64,000 nucleotides of DNA from Acanthochlamys bracteata. Its lineage: Eukaryota; Streptophyta; Magnoliopsida; Pandanales; Velloziaceae. Position numbers and translations under genes: made by a program. The notes below the pieces were generated by a model. The model was not told the DNA's origin and did not search any database. It saw nothing but the letters and a program-made list of their open reading frames with translations. Shown here piece after piece: positions 22,754 through 34,801 of the stretch. The stretch spans positions 12,219,001 through 12,283,000 of the forward strand of contig CM034126.1 in the NCBI GenBank assembly GCA_019914995.1, written 5' to 3'. Numbering within the stretch: position 1 is the first letter of the stretch; the number at the start of each line of letters is the position of its first letter.

Positions 22754-23993
22754 ATGGGTCCCGTCGCCGGCTTCGATCCTTGGGAAAAAGATCCTTTCTT
22801 TCCTGCAGCAGAGGAAGTTCAACAATCCTCCGATAGGTACTTACGTCTTGTTTTCTTGGGTTTTTCCTAAAGGTTGATAGAATTGGGACTGGTTTTTGTG
22901 TAGGATGGAGTCAGTTTATAGAGTTTGGATCCAAGAAGGCCGTCCCGGTTCCGGTGAGCTCCGGCAAGAACTAGTGACTAGCCTTGGCACCGTGAAGTGG
23001 CAGGTGAGATTGTGTGATTACATGTTTGTGAATGGATACACATTGTTTCAATCAAACTTTGATTTTTATGACGTTTTGGGTTGTTTGGTTTGGAAAAATT
23101 TTAGCTTGAGGAGCTTGAACGAGCAGTTGTTGTCTATGATGATGTCTCTTCGGCTGGGGAGGATACGGTAACTCGGCATGACCGGTTTTTTGAAGCGATA
23201 AGAGGTCGGATAGTCGAAGTTGAGAGCTCTCTGACACAATTTAACGGTGGTCAAGGAGCGAGTAAGTTTTCGTGGGTTAGTTTAGATAAGGGAGAACGTG
23301 ATGAGCTCGCAAGATTCTTGTCCGGTGACTTCAAAGAAATGGAGGATGTAATGGTCGGTACTAGTACTAGCATGGATAGTTCGTTTGATGGCTCAAAGAA
23401 TTCTTTCCAACTTGATGAGTTGAGCTTCTGCAAAGTTGGTGATGAAAGGATTTGTGACAATGGGACTTCTATAAGTGATAGTGGTGAGGCTCAAGAATGG
23501 AAAATTTCAATTCCGAGCCAAAATGTCATGCAAGCATCATCAAGTGATAGACCCAGTGATGCCCCTACACGGATGCTCAACTTTTCAGGGTTCACAAGCT
23601 TCATTGAATCATCTTCAAAAATTGGCTGGTATGGCAGAGGCTTCAGGAAAGGGAAGACCAGGCTTGAAGTTGATTCAGCAGACAGCATTCTTTTGGTGAA
23701 GGATCAACTCAGACGGGTGAGAGTGTGCTCTTAGTGTTGCTTTTCTCATTTGATTCTGTAACTTTTGAGTTCCAAACTGGTCAATGTTTTGATGATTGAA
23801 GGGCCTGCATAGCTGCTGTGGAAGGAGCAAAGACTGCCTTGTTGATTGTGGGGAGGATTGTTGTGATCAGAAACAGCTCTATGGCTGTCTTGGAGCTTTT
23901 CAAAGACAGCTACAGAGGTCTCAGTACCAAATTCGATATGGTCAGCCAAGGCAAATACTTTGGTCTCTCCTGGCTGTTATCTTGATTGGTTAG
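22754..23993 (+). CDS. Syntaxin-6 N-domain SNARE-like membrane protein, four exons, 328 aa as read
   Basis: Exons: 22754-22836, 22904-23003, 23105-23716 and 23802-23993, joined GT-AG in frame. The N-terminus (FDPWEKDPFFPAAEEVQQSSDRM, about 7-29) and helices around TVKWQLEELERAV, DTVTRHDRFFEAI and WVSLDKGERDEL match the syntaxin-6 N-terminal domain found in plant proteins such as those from At1g27700 and At2g18860. Those relatives resemble TGN/endosomal syntaxins but lack a clear SNARE helix. A Ser-rich linker follows, then a Cys-rich stretch (HSCCGRSKDC...DCGEDCC), GAFQRQLQRSQYQIRY and a hydrophobic tail QILWSLLAVILIG. The stop TAG at 23991 overlaps a good donor (G|GTTAGT, exon end 23988), and the tail is short for a membrane anchor, so a further small exon may complete it. 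Confidence 0.8.
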
Positions 23994-26900
23994 TTTCTTG
24001 ATGCCAACCGCTAACTTTTTGTAATTACATCTCTGAGCAATCGCATTATGTAACATGTTCTTTCTTCCGTAAAAATGTTTGTCTATTTTGGGAAGTCGTT
24101 TTCGATTTTCTAGAATTAATGCATATATCCTATGCCCCTTCCATTCTGGTAATACGGATGCATCTTTGCTAGGCATATAAGTTTTATAAATATTTCAAGC
24201 TAGTATTGAATATCTCCCTCCAGAATTGTTCGTCTAGATTTTATGTGTATCAGCCTCTACACAGGAGGTAGGTCTCAAATGAAATTGACAGAAAGCTTTT
24301 TTATCAAGGTAGACAATTATAGTGATGGTTATAGAGACATAAACGTATTGCGTATTTAGACAGGTGGGAGATGTCTTGGTACACAAAATGTGCTGATGTG
24401 CAGAGAATTAGGTGTTTCTAGTGCTACTTAAGTTAGACAATCATGTACTTTCTTTTTCCCTCTTTTATTTTAGAATTTGGCCTAGGCTTTTATAATCAGC
24501 TTACGAGGTAGGTCTATATGTGCAAAATAAAGTAGGTCATATATCACCAGAGAAGACATATTAGTGTATTTGTTTATCAGTTTGGTCGTTAGCAACTATT
24601 TGATCTTTTCCTTTTGTGGAATTTTGAGGTTTTGTTACTTAGAAGGTATTCACCATGGTAAAAAGAGATGAGAAAAAGTTTGCTTTGAATCAAGCAGAAT
24701 TTGTTATTTTCTTTCTCTTTTCCTTTTATATATTGATCTCAAAGCATGATGTCCTCTTGTCTGTACATATTAGGAATCTAGTTGTGAGTCTGTTTCATTC
24801 ATTTAAAGAGAATAGTTAGAATTTAGAGTTGGTTGTGGTTGGAGTCGCACAAGTAATCAAAATGCCTTTAAGTCATGCATTTTCAAACTTCTGTTGTATA
24901 TGGAAATGGCACCAGTTCCAGCAGGTTGTTTGCTTGGAAACCAGCAAATATTCACCACAAAGTAGTAGGTAGTTGGCGTCAGAGGAAAACTAACATAAAA
25001 GCAAAAGGCTGGGTATCCTGCAGTGAGGATAAGTAACATAAGAAAACAAGTTAACTAACAGTAAAGTGACTAGTATGGTATATCGAAAACATGCTAAAGA
25101 AGTTATATAATATGTACTAACCATGGTAGAGAATAACTTAGAACTCTGAATACAGGAAAGCTAGCAAACAATTCATACAATATAAGCACGCAACTAACGC
25201 GCATAAAGCTTCGATGCTTATCAAACATTAGAAAGTCGATAGTGTATAGGACTTTGTGGTCATTGAAGCAAAGCCGTCCAAAAGGACATTTTGCAATGTG
25301 CTTGTATAGGTAACCATCAGGGAAAATCCTGAAACTCCAGTAAAAAATTAAAAATTGCATACAGAGGGGCCCATCTGTAGGTTTTTGCAAGTTAAATTGA
25401 ATCTCCTGGATACATGCTACATTCACGCGAAGATTTTGTTACAAAGTAAAGCTGCTTTATTCAATGCAAATCAACTTTGTAGCTAAGGTCTAGAGTACAT
25501 TACAATGATAATTTTGTTCTCGCATGGTTTACTAACTGGTTGAATGCTACACAGTGGTGATTGCAACACATACATTATAGCGGAGATCATCACTAGCCCC
25601 AGATGAACGAGTGGAATTTTTCTGATTGAACTTGTTACTATTGATAGTTATTTTCTTCATCACATCCAAATTGGCTGCAACATCAATTGGCAAAGAGATG
25701 ACTCATGAATGGTGAATATTTTTATGACTTAGCAATTGAGGCTATCATTCTTTGTGATTAGGCATGGGGACTACTCCTGTAGTCAAGGTTAGTATGTATA
25801 TATGGGTTTGTAAGCATCCCAATAGTAAGGATGATTCTGGTAAATCATCACTCACTGCACAAGTTTAGCTGAGTTTTTATTCAACATTCAAAATTACACT
25901 ACAATGTTCATCAATTTTCGGTGTCATTGGCTTGGCCATATGAATGTGAACTGTCACACTGCTCTTCACTTATATGATGTATTGAACTGTTGCAAGAAGT
26001 GATTTTCTCAGGCTTCAACCATGCTTTAGTTTCAATTTTTTAAGCAGAATCTTCAAATCCTTGGTCTTTGTTAGGCTTGGAAGCTGAAGGCAACATATGT
26101 GGGCTTAGAAGTATTGCCTACTGCAACCGCAGGGCATATATTATACAACAGTTATGTTCCCAAGCCTAATTATCATCTCCTTTATGAAAAGCAATGTGTG
26201 CTAGTTACTTTTGGACTGTTTTGCATTTCATTCTACAAGAACTTTTACTAATTTTTAATTTATATTTTTTAATAAATTTTGTATAATAATTTATAGAATT
26301 TATTTAAAAATTTAGAAAGTATACAAAAATTTACTTAGTAAAATCTTTTATTATATATTTTATTATTTATTAATTCAAAATAATAAAATTTATTTATTAA
26401 AATAAATAATAATGTTTTTATTTAAAAGAACATTTTTATAATCACTTTAAAACGGCCTTTATCTATACTCAAACCCAATGCAAACATTTTATTCTCTTAT
26501 GTATCCTCACAATCAGGTCTCTATCCAAGTGAGAATCTTCTCTGCAAGTACATTTTTGTTGCAAGTGTTCTAAGAGGTCGTCGGTTCAGAGTTAAAAAAT
26601 CATTTTTGTTGCAAGTGTTCTAGTTGCAAGAAACAGCCTTTAATTTTAAACTCATTTTAAAAAATAATAAAAACATAAAAATTAGACTCTATTTTTAATC
26701 TATTTTTAAAAATATTTATTTTTTTAAAAATTAAATTCAGTTATGAATATTTGAGACAATAAATTACTTTCATTTAGAAGAATACATCCTTAGACTGACG
26801 TACCTACTGGTTAAGTTTTGAGGACTCATTCTTAGCAAATAATATAAGATAGTCAAGGTGACATCGTAGACCTAGCCAAACTACCAAAGTATGAAATAAT

Positions 26901-28684
26901 CTTTTAATAAAAAAAACACGATTGAGGTTAAAAGTGATTATCACGCACAGGAAATGTGGGTTTGTGCCCTTTTCTAAATGGACTTGGAACCAAAAGGTAA
27001 TGCCTTTTCTTTAATGGGGCTCACGGTATAGAGATCACAAGAACTGAAAATTTTTTGCAAAATAATGTTGCCCATGTTAATACCAAAAGTAATTAATTGA
27101 TTTGTACTATACATATTATTGCTGCATACACACAGTAAATAACTTCCTTCACACTTAACAAAATATGTATATAAAATATATTTTCTTAGTGTTATTAAGT
27201 AGAATATAACTATCTTTCAACCTTACGATAATATTTTTATTTTAATAATTAATTTAATTGGTCATAACTAATGAGTCTAACAATCACAACAACAATAATA
27301 ATAATATTTCAGAGCACCAAGCAGTACTTAAAAAGAAAGATTTTGCAGGTAGCTTTGGCCGCAAATGAAACAACAAAAAGGAAAAGTGCATGAGCTATGT
27401 TGGCAAGCACCCTATCATGTCTGGAATTTTTTATGTAATGGTAGTTAGAACATTGAAATAAGCAAATTCCTTCGTCGCAAGTTCTCAAGCAACACTTGAA
27501 TACGAAGAAATGGATCACCATAAATTCAAAGCAAAAATTCCCATTGATTGCGTTATAAATTTGTTGAGCATGACAAAAGCGATATAACCTAAACATAAGA
27601 TATTTAACGAAAATTTTCATAGAAATCTTACTAACTAAAATATTATATAATAATTCAGTTCATTACAGCTAGCTAGCACGAAAGTGTTTCTTGCTACTAA
27701 CTAACAAGCTTTCGATTTGGATAGGGCATCTGAATTTGAGTTTAAAATTAGAAACTTCCTCTTCAAATAATAAATAAACTAAATTCATCGTACTTCTTAA
27801 TAATAAACATGAACTTCGTTGACTTATCTTTTGATTTTTTCCCTCAACAAACAAGCTACACAAAATAATACAACCTCCAATGGATGAAGAAGCAATGCAA
27901 AAATCGAATTGTTTGATACAATTTTTTATTTTAAATTTTTTTTATAAAAAAATAATTTTTATTATTTAATTTTTATTTTTTTAAAAATAATTTAATGTTA
28001 TATCGTATAATTTATACGTATAGATTTAGTTAAAAGAATTAAATTTATTTTAAAAAACTCTAAATAAATATTTTAAATTTTTTTTTATTATCAAGTACTT
28101 TTACTCCCTCTAAATTGACAGATTTTGGATATATATGGACTAATTAACGTTCTTGGAATTTGCGTAGATGTTTTAATATTATAAGTTATCAGTCTTAAAA
28201 TATCAAGTTTAAAACTGATATAATATTTTATCACATTGTTGATTATTTATCATCAAAGAATTTATACATAAAATATTAGGATTAAAAATTTGATGTTCAA
28301 TTAGATAGAAATGTTCATTAACTTCATTCAGGTACGGCTACAAATTATAGTTATTAATGTATTTGATGCACTCAAAGAGAAAAATATAAAAGAAAAAAAA
28401 TTATGCAACTCTATAAAAATATTTACATATATGTGGGACCCACAAGAAAAAAATCTTCGGGTTGTCTGTTTGCTGAATGATGTGTTTACACCTGATTCAA
28501 AACTTTTTCATTTTCATGTCGTTGTCCTGTCCTTCAAGGGCACTCTTTCCTTCGCTCCGCGTCCTCTTTATTCCCTTCTCCATTTCTTTACCTTCCCTCT
28601 TTCTCCCTCTAGATTTCTCTCCCGCCTCTCTCTCTCTACTACTGCTTTGCCTTGTAGAATTAGTAGTTGCTGTTGTTGTTGGGA
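23994..28684. other. Long gene-poor region (4.7 kb)
   Basis: No coding region with family motifs or a coherent splice pattern was found. Isolated open frames (25103-25426 minus, 27309-27620 minus) look like chance. AT-rich repeat copies lie near 26232-26458 and 27900-28090. A short AAC/AAT run occurs near 27285-27306. The last ~250 bp (from about 28440) is CT-rich and is probably the PP2C leader. Confidence 0.5.
26232..26458. repeat. AT-rich dispersed repeat, copy 1
   Basis: An AT-only block of words such as TTTAATAAATTTT, AATTTATTTAAAAATTTAGAAA, AAAATTTACTTAGTAAAATC and TTATATATTTTATTATTT. Blocks with the same order of words recur at about 53480-53700, 54950-55185, 55480-55720, 59590-59830, 59865-60095 and 60600-60785. 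Borders are approximate. Confidence 0.5.
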
Positions 28685-31600
28685 ATGTGGTGGTGTTGCG
28701 GAGGCGGCGGAGGAGGAGATGGGTTGATGTGGGACGAAGGGTTGAAGCCGCACGCTACAGGCGACTACTCGATCGCTGTCGCTCAGGCAAACGCTTCGCT
28801 TGAAGACCAAGGTCAGGTACTAGCTTCTCCTTCGGCGACGCTGGTTGGAGTCTACGACGGTCATGGTGGGCCCCAGGCTTCGCGGTTCCTCAATTCTCAT
28901 CTCTTCCCATTGCTCAGAAGTAATTACTCGCTCTAACACATGCTTTGGTTGTTAGTTATTGATTTCTATTTTTCGATTGGGTAGCCACTAAATTCATTTT
29001 GTTTTACTTTTTAAGTTATACATCTGGTTCTGTGATCTTCTTGTCGGTTGTCGAGAAATCCGTGAAGAAATTTTTATTTCAAAAAGTGCTGATTTTTTCG
29101 AGTACTATATACCATTGAATTTTGCGATCCTTTTGTGAAGGCCTGTGTTTGATTGGTTTTTTTATTTTTTATTTTTTTATATATGTAGAATTTGGTGTTT
29201 CGTCAAACAGGTAGTTAATGAAAATGGTCTTCTTTTGAATTATTTTTTAAGATCAAGCATGTGAACATGTTGTCATGGTTTTTCGTGGGTGGGGTTTTCT
29301 GTAGAATCAAGTGCTTTTGGTGGCCATCAGAAATATCAGTTGTAAAAATGGTTCCAAGTACTATGCATTCAACCCTTTGTTCCAAGTCAAAGTTTCTTTC
29401 CAGTGATGCTGTTGCTTTTCAAATTATACTGACCAACCCATCCTTGTGACTTGTAGTTGTGGTTGAGTTGTTTCCTGTGAGATTTGACCTTTTCCAAGTT
29501 ATGTAGTTGCCAAGATATCTCTTTTCTGATCACTATGTATTGCACTCCATGAATTGTTTTGTGATTTCTGAAATGGTCTTACTTTTGTAACTGCTAGTAG
29601 TTTTTGTAGTCAGCAACTCAATTTGGATGAGGTTTTATGGCAAAACGTATGGCTACTCACTCAACTGCTATTCAACGTGGATTTTGAATCCATATATTAT
29701 CTACTCTGTAATTCCTTCTTCAATGTGTTTGTTTCTCTATATAGGTCATAGCTTGAATGGATAATCCACAAAATACAGTTTGAGGTATTTGTGAAAAGGC
29801 TAATGACCTTCTTATCTTAGCCATCCAATTTGTAAATTGGCATGTTTGGATGGAATTACATATGGAAATGTTTCAGCTTGAAGCTTTACTTTTAGATAAG
29901 GGATAGTGTTGTTGTCAAACAACCACTACAAATCAGTTTAAATTTTTTCTTGCTGTACATTTATCATGTCTTTCTACGAGTAGATGAAGGTTGTTTCTTT
30001 TTCAGTAGATTATTTGAAGTGTTTTAATTCAAAAATAACAGAATTGTTTCTCTTTAAGAAACATATTTTTTTATTGTCCTGATATTATCAATTTATCAGT
30101 TCTAGAAGTTCATTAATCATTCAGCTGCACTGGTGGGGCGCAAGTTGTTTTCATTATTGTTATGTTATTTATTTTCGTTCCGCTTCAAATTGATAGGATT
30201 TACTTCAGAGCATGGTGAACTCTCGGCTGAGGTTATAAAGAAAGCAATAAATGCCATAGAAGAGGAATTTTTACACCTTGCAAAAAGATCATGGTTGTCA
30301 CAGCCACAAATTGCATCAGTGGGTTCGTGCTGCCTAGTAGGTGCAATTGCAGGAGATGTGCTGTATGTTGCGAATCTTGGGGATTCCAGAGCAGTGCTTG
30401 GTAAGAAGGAACCCAATGGAAGGACAGTTGTTGCGGAGAGGTTGTCTAATGACCACAATGTTGCAGTTGAGGAAGTTAGAAAGGAGCTTTTCGAGCGGCA
30501 TCCAGATGATTCACACATTGTCATGTATACCAGGGGTGTCTGGAGGATTAAAGGAATAATCCAGGTGCATATAGCTAAGACTTTTCTTTTGCTTGCATCT
30601 TACTTTTTCCTAATCTTTACAAATGAAGCACCGACCGGAAATGTTTCTGGTGCTTGATAATATGCATCTACATGTGCTTAAGATAGATTGTCTAGGATAA
30701 CTGAATACAATAGACGACGACCATATTCATACCTGAGAATATTTATTCAGTATGACCTTTCTATATAGTACATGCTTTTGCCATTTAATTTTCATGGCAT
30801 AATTTCATGATAGATTTTAAGCCTTTGTAGTTGCATAATGCAGCGTATTAGGTGATTGATTTGGTAGGTTGGCAGGACTTAGTAAATGGTAGCAGAATAT
30901 AGAGTAATTGGAGGTTAGTTATTGGTATTATACTAATTTTGTATGATGTACCGTGTCTATTGTGGAACTATTTATGAGCTAGAATGATCTTAGTGCTTCA
31001 ACAAAGATTTTATCTTTGGAAATCTGAATTTTGAGGAGTATTTTTCATGAAACAACACTACGTCTACTGCCTAGAAAGGTTGACCCTGACATTCTTTTCT
31101 GAATATGAATATCCCTTTTGTGTCATAAATGGTTGGCAATGGCTATGAACTGAAAAAGAAGTATCCTTTGCCTCCCGATTGTTATGGACTAGAGTGAGAA
31201 GAATTGTTAATTGTGGAGAGGTATATTTGTTTGCCTGCCTAGCGTCAAAGTTGTTAATGGCAAATTCCATTCTGTTTCTGCTTTCATCTTCTACTTTAAG
31301 TTAGCCTTTCTATTCAGCTTTGTAGTATGAAATGCTTTATATGTTTGTTACAACTGTTGCAATGATAGTTGCCTTTGCGTTAGTATTATTTTAACTGCCT
31401 GAAAATTTAGAACGTGGGTGCAGTTTTCTATCTAAGTGCTTCACTTTGGGATGCGTTAGGTTACCACTTGTAAATATTTCAACTTTTCTAACTTGTGTGT
31501 ATGCTTTTTGAATTATTGCTCGCAACAACTCGTTAGAATGATGTCTGACGAGTGGGTCTCTTCTTTTCATTACTATTTATCTACTTTACTTTGGAGATAC

Positions 31601-33073
31601 TAGTCGGTTCATTTTTGTATTTTATGTTGTATGTTATGCTATCATTTCTGAACCTAGAATCATCTTCATGTGTTTCCAATTACAATCTACCACTTTATTC
31701 TGATTTTGAGACTTAGCATATAATATCATATAGAGGATTTATTCCTTCCATACTTCAATACTAGCACTTTGCGTCCCATTCATTTACCCATAAATGAAGA
31801 TAATGTGTCACTATTGGCTTCTTTCGACTTTGTATTTAGTGATGTTGATGGTGTATACTTTTGATGAAAATTTTAGCTGCTAGCCAGACTCTCTTTCAAT
31901 AAGGGAGTACTGATTTATTAATCACTCTTTTCTCATGGGATATGGACCACTAATAGCAATGACCACTACAAAGTTGGCTTCTTTAGGAATGCTCTAATTT
32001 AAGATGCCGCTGCAACCTCCTCCTTAATGCGCCACTATTCTCTGATCTATATGCTTCAATGCTGTCCTTGGATTAATGTTTTGAAAGTGCATACCTTCAG
32101 CCTTTGAGATCGAAAGTGGCTTTTCTTGGCGGACATTCCTTTAGTTTTTATCTCGGGATGCATTCAGAGATGAAAGGTCTATTCTTGTTACGATATGTTT
32201 TATGTGGCATCTACGATCCGAGTCAGTGAATTCTTGTAGTATGGTTTAGTAATTTGTTTATGACATTTATGTGTTGAGTTATTAAGGTCCTTAACTGTTT
32301 GTTGGCTTAGAAATAACAACTACCCTTGGCGACTGAAAGTCTGTTGTCTGCAGCATAGTTTACTAGCTCATAGCTGTGCTTAACCAAGACTTTTTCTCTT
32401 CTGCTGAAGATTTCAACAAACTCTTTTTGGTTTAAACATTGCACTTCGTGTTTTTTGGGACTGACAATCATTTTTTCATAGGTCTCACGGTCTATTGGGG
32501 ACATCTACCTGAAGAAACCTGAACTTAGTCGAGATCCTTTGTTCCAGCAGTTTGTCTCTCCTATTCCTCTAAAGCGACCTGTGATGACTGCAGAGCCGTC
32601 CATCCGGGTTAAGAAGCTTCGGCAGCATGATTTGTTTTTGATATTTGCATCAGATGGTTTGTGGGAGCAATTGAGTGATCAGGCTGCAGTGGAGATCGTC
32701 TTCAAGAACCCTCGATCTGTGCGTTGTTTACGTACATGGACTTCTACATGCATGCCTGCCTATTACATTTACCGTGAATTGACTCATTATCTGATTCTGG
32801 TTGTGACAGGGAATAGCAAGGCGCTTAGTGAGAGCAGCTCTGAGTGAGGCTGCAAAGAAAAGGGAAATGAGATACAAAGACATAAAGAAGATAGAAAAAG
32901 GAATTCGACGCCACTTCCATGATGACATCACCGTCATTGTTATCTATCTTGATCACCACAGGAGTGGGACAGCCAAATTCAAGGGCGGAACTATTGATTG
33001 CACAAACGCTCCTCTTGATATATCTTCCCTTCATGCCGGTGATGCAGAAGACCCTGAACGTCCTCTATTTTGA
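28685..33073 (+). CDS. Protein phosphatase 2C, clade-D-like, four exons, 367 aa
   Basis: Exons: 28685-28919, 30197-30564, 32482-32718 and 32810-33073, all GT-AG and in frame (1104 nt). The start MWWCCGGGGGG is followed by LKPHATGDYSIAVAQAN and the metal-binding motif VYDGHGG (56-62). Later motifs are SVGSCCLVGAI, VANLGDSRAVLG, ERLSNDHNVAVEEVRKEL, YTRGVWRIKGIIQVSRSIGD, LIFASDGLWEQLSD and HFHDDITVIV. These give the full set of PP2C metal- and phosphate-binding residues, so the enzyme should be an active Mg/Mn-dependent Ser/Thr phosphatase. Gene structure and motifs fit plant clade D, whose members dephosphorylate plasma-membrane H+-ATPase and act downstream of SAUR proteins in growth. The substrate here is inferred. 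The open frame continues upstream of the ATG only from a TTG (28667), so 28685 is taken as the start. Confidence 0.94.
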
Positions 33074-34801
33074 ATGCAATCACAAGGTGGCAGCTTTTTC
33101 AGCTTTGGCTGTTTCTGTGGATTGTAAATACATGTAATTAGCGTTGAAGATGGTTCTATACTAGAAGGTATACGAGGTATAGGTTTCAGAAAATAAAATG
33201 TGGAAGATGAAATGCGTTAATAGTGTAAATCACTGAGGAAGATCTTATGTGCTTATTCCTACAAGCGGTCATGATTTTTCCCTTTGCCAACCTTTAGTTA
33301 CTGATGGAGCGGTTCCAAGGTTCTACAAGGAAGCTCGTATAACCTGCAATGTGATTTTTCTTTCTTTTTTATTTTTTACATGTTTTTGGTCTATGTTGCT
33401 GTATTTATGTTTAAATTGAAAATGTCGACTTTGTCGGTTAATTAGTATTGACATAAATAATGAAATGCTGCTTTAAAATCTTGAGATTGATAATCATTTG
33501 TGGTAGAAAACATATATGCTGATGGTTTTTCTCCTCAGTGTTTTTTTCTCCTCTTTTTATTTTTATGCTGATGGTTTTTTTAATATTGAAAAGTTAGTTA
33601 ATTTATTATCAAAGTTTGATTATCAAATTAGTCAATGATACGTTTAGTTGTTTAAGTGGAAATTATAGTAAGGAAAATAAAAAAAATTACAAATAGGGAG
33701 ACTATTAGAAATGAAAGTTGGAAACCTTGATGTAATACAAAAGATAGATAGTGATATTTTCATTATCCAAACCTATCTATATTCTATACTTGCATTTCAA
33801 TAAAGTTAAATATACACATTGAACTTTTTACTAAAAACTTTTCGTTTAATAGAGGCGGCAGAATATGATCCATAATTCAAACTGTGGAGAATTGACGATA
33901 AAATCCCATAATAGAAAAAAAGAACATAAAGTTTTACTTAATACAGAAACCTACTAAACTAACAGAAGCAATGACAAAAATAAATATTTGATTCTGCTTC
34001 TTTATAAAAGGAATCAGGAAGTGTAGTGGTGTTGGAGAACCAGAGAGTTCATTGTCCATATAAATCAGTTGTTTTGTTTTCTATTTTAAGAGAATCATGC
34101 CCCTCACAATAACAGGTGTTTTTCAAATCAAGGCCTTAACATATTCCATTCATTGCATGGCTTCTCATTTCCTCAACCAGATTATACTGAGCAAAATCAA
34201 TGCAACTCGAAATAGAAAATTAAGATGCAAAATGAAACACCTATGTACCGTAATATTATTCATTAGCATAATATCTAAATGTTTATTTTGATGTGTACTA
34301 TGAGTATAACTTGCCTTATAGAATTCAAATAATTAAAATTTTAAACTTTATATTGATTAAATTGGTATATGAGAGATCAAAACGACTCTTAAAAGTTTGT
34401 GGTTTTTAGCATAGTATATAGAATCTACTTTAATTGTTTTAGTAGTTTTTGATTAGGTTCATCATCGGTATGGAAATGCTATGTCAATACCTTCCTCATT
34501 TGAATTATAACTCAAGAGCACACCAAAATATTGGTCCCCTTCAATCCTGCCAAAACAATTATGAATGGACTATACTTGCAAATGAAAATATTTCAGGCCT
34601 ACAATAGCTAACCTTACTTATTTAACATTTAATCAACTTTGATCAAGTAATTAATTTAACTAAATTAATTGATGACTTCTCTTCTTTGTCACTGTAGATA
34701 ATCCAAACACAACTCTTCTTCTTCAGCAGCAGCAGCAGAAAAAAGAAGCATTCTTTAATGGTGATCTACCACTAAGAAGAAGAACAAAACTAGCACCAGC
34801 A
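33074..34801. promoter_or_regulatory. Intergenic region between PP2C and DLK2
   Basis: About 1.7 kb holding the PP2C 3' UTR and the DLK2 upstream region. No other gene is supported; the short frame at 34097-34291 has no recognisable features. A CAG trinucleotide run at about 34722-34738 lies in the probable DLK2 leader. Confidence 0.5.

Noticed and set aside
25103..25426. A 107-codon minus-strand frame in the gene-poor stretch
   Set aside because: No family resemblance, splice support or promoter; the length is within chance for this region.
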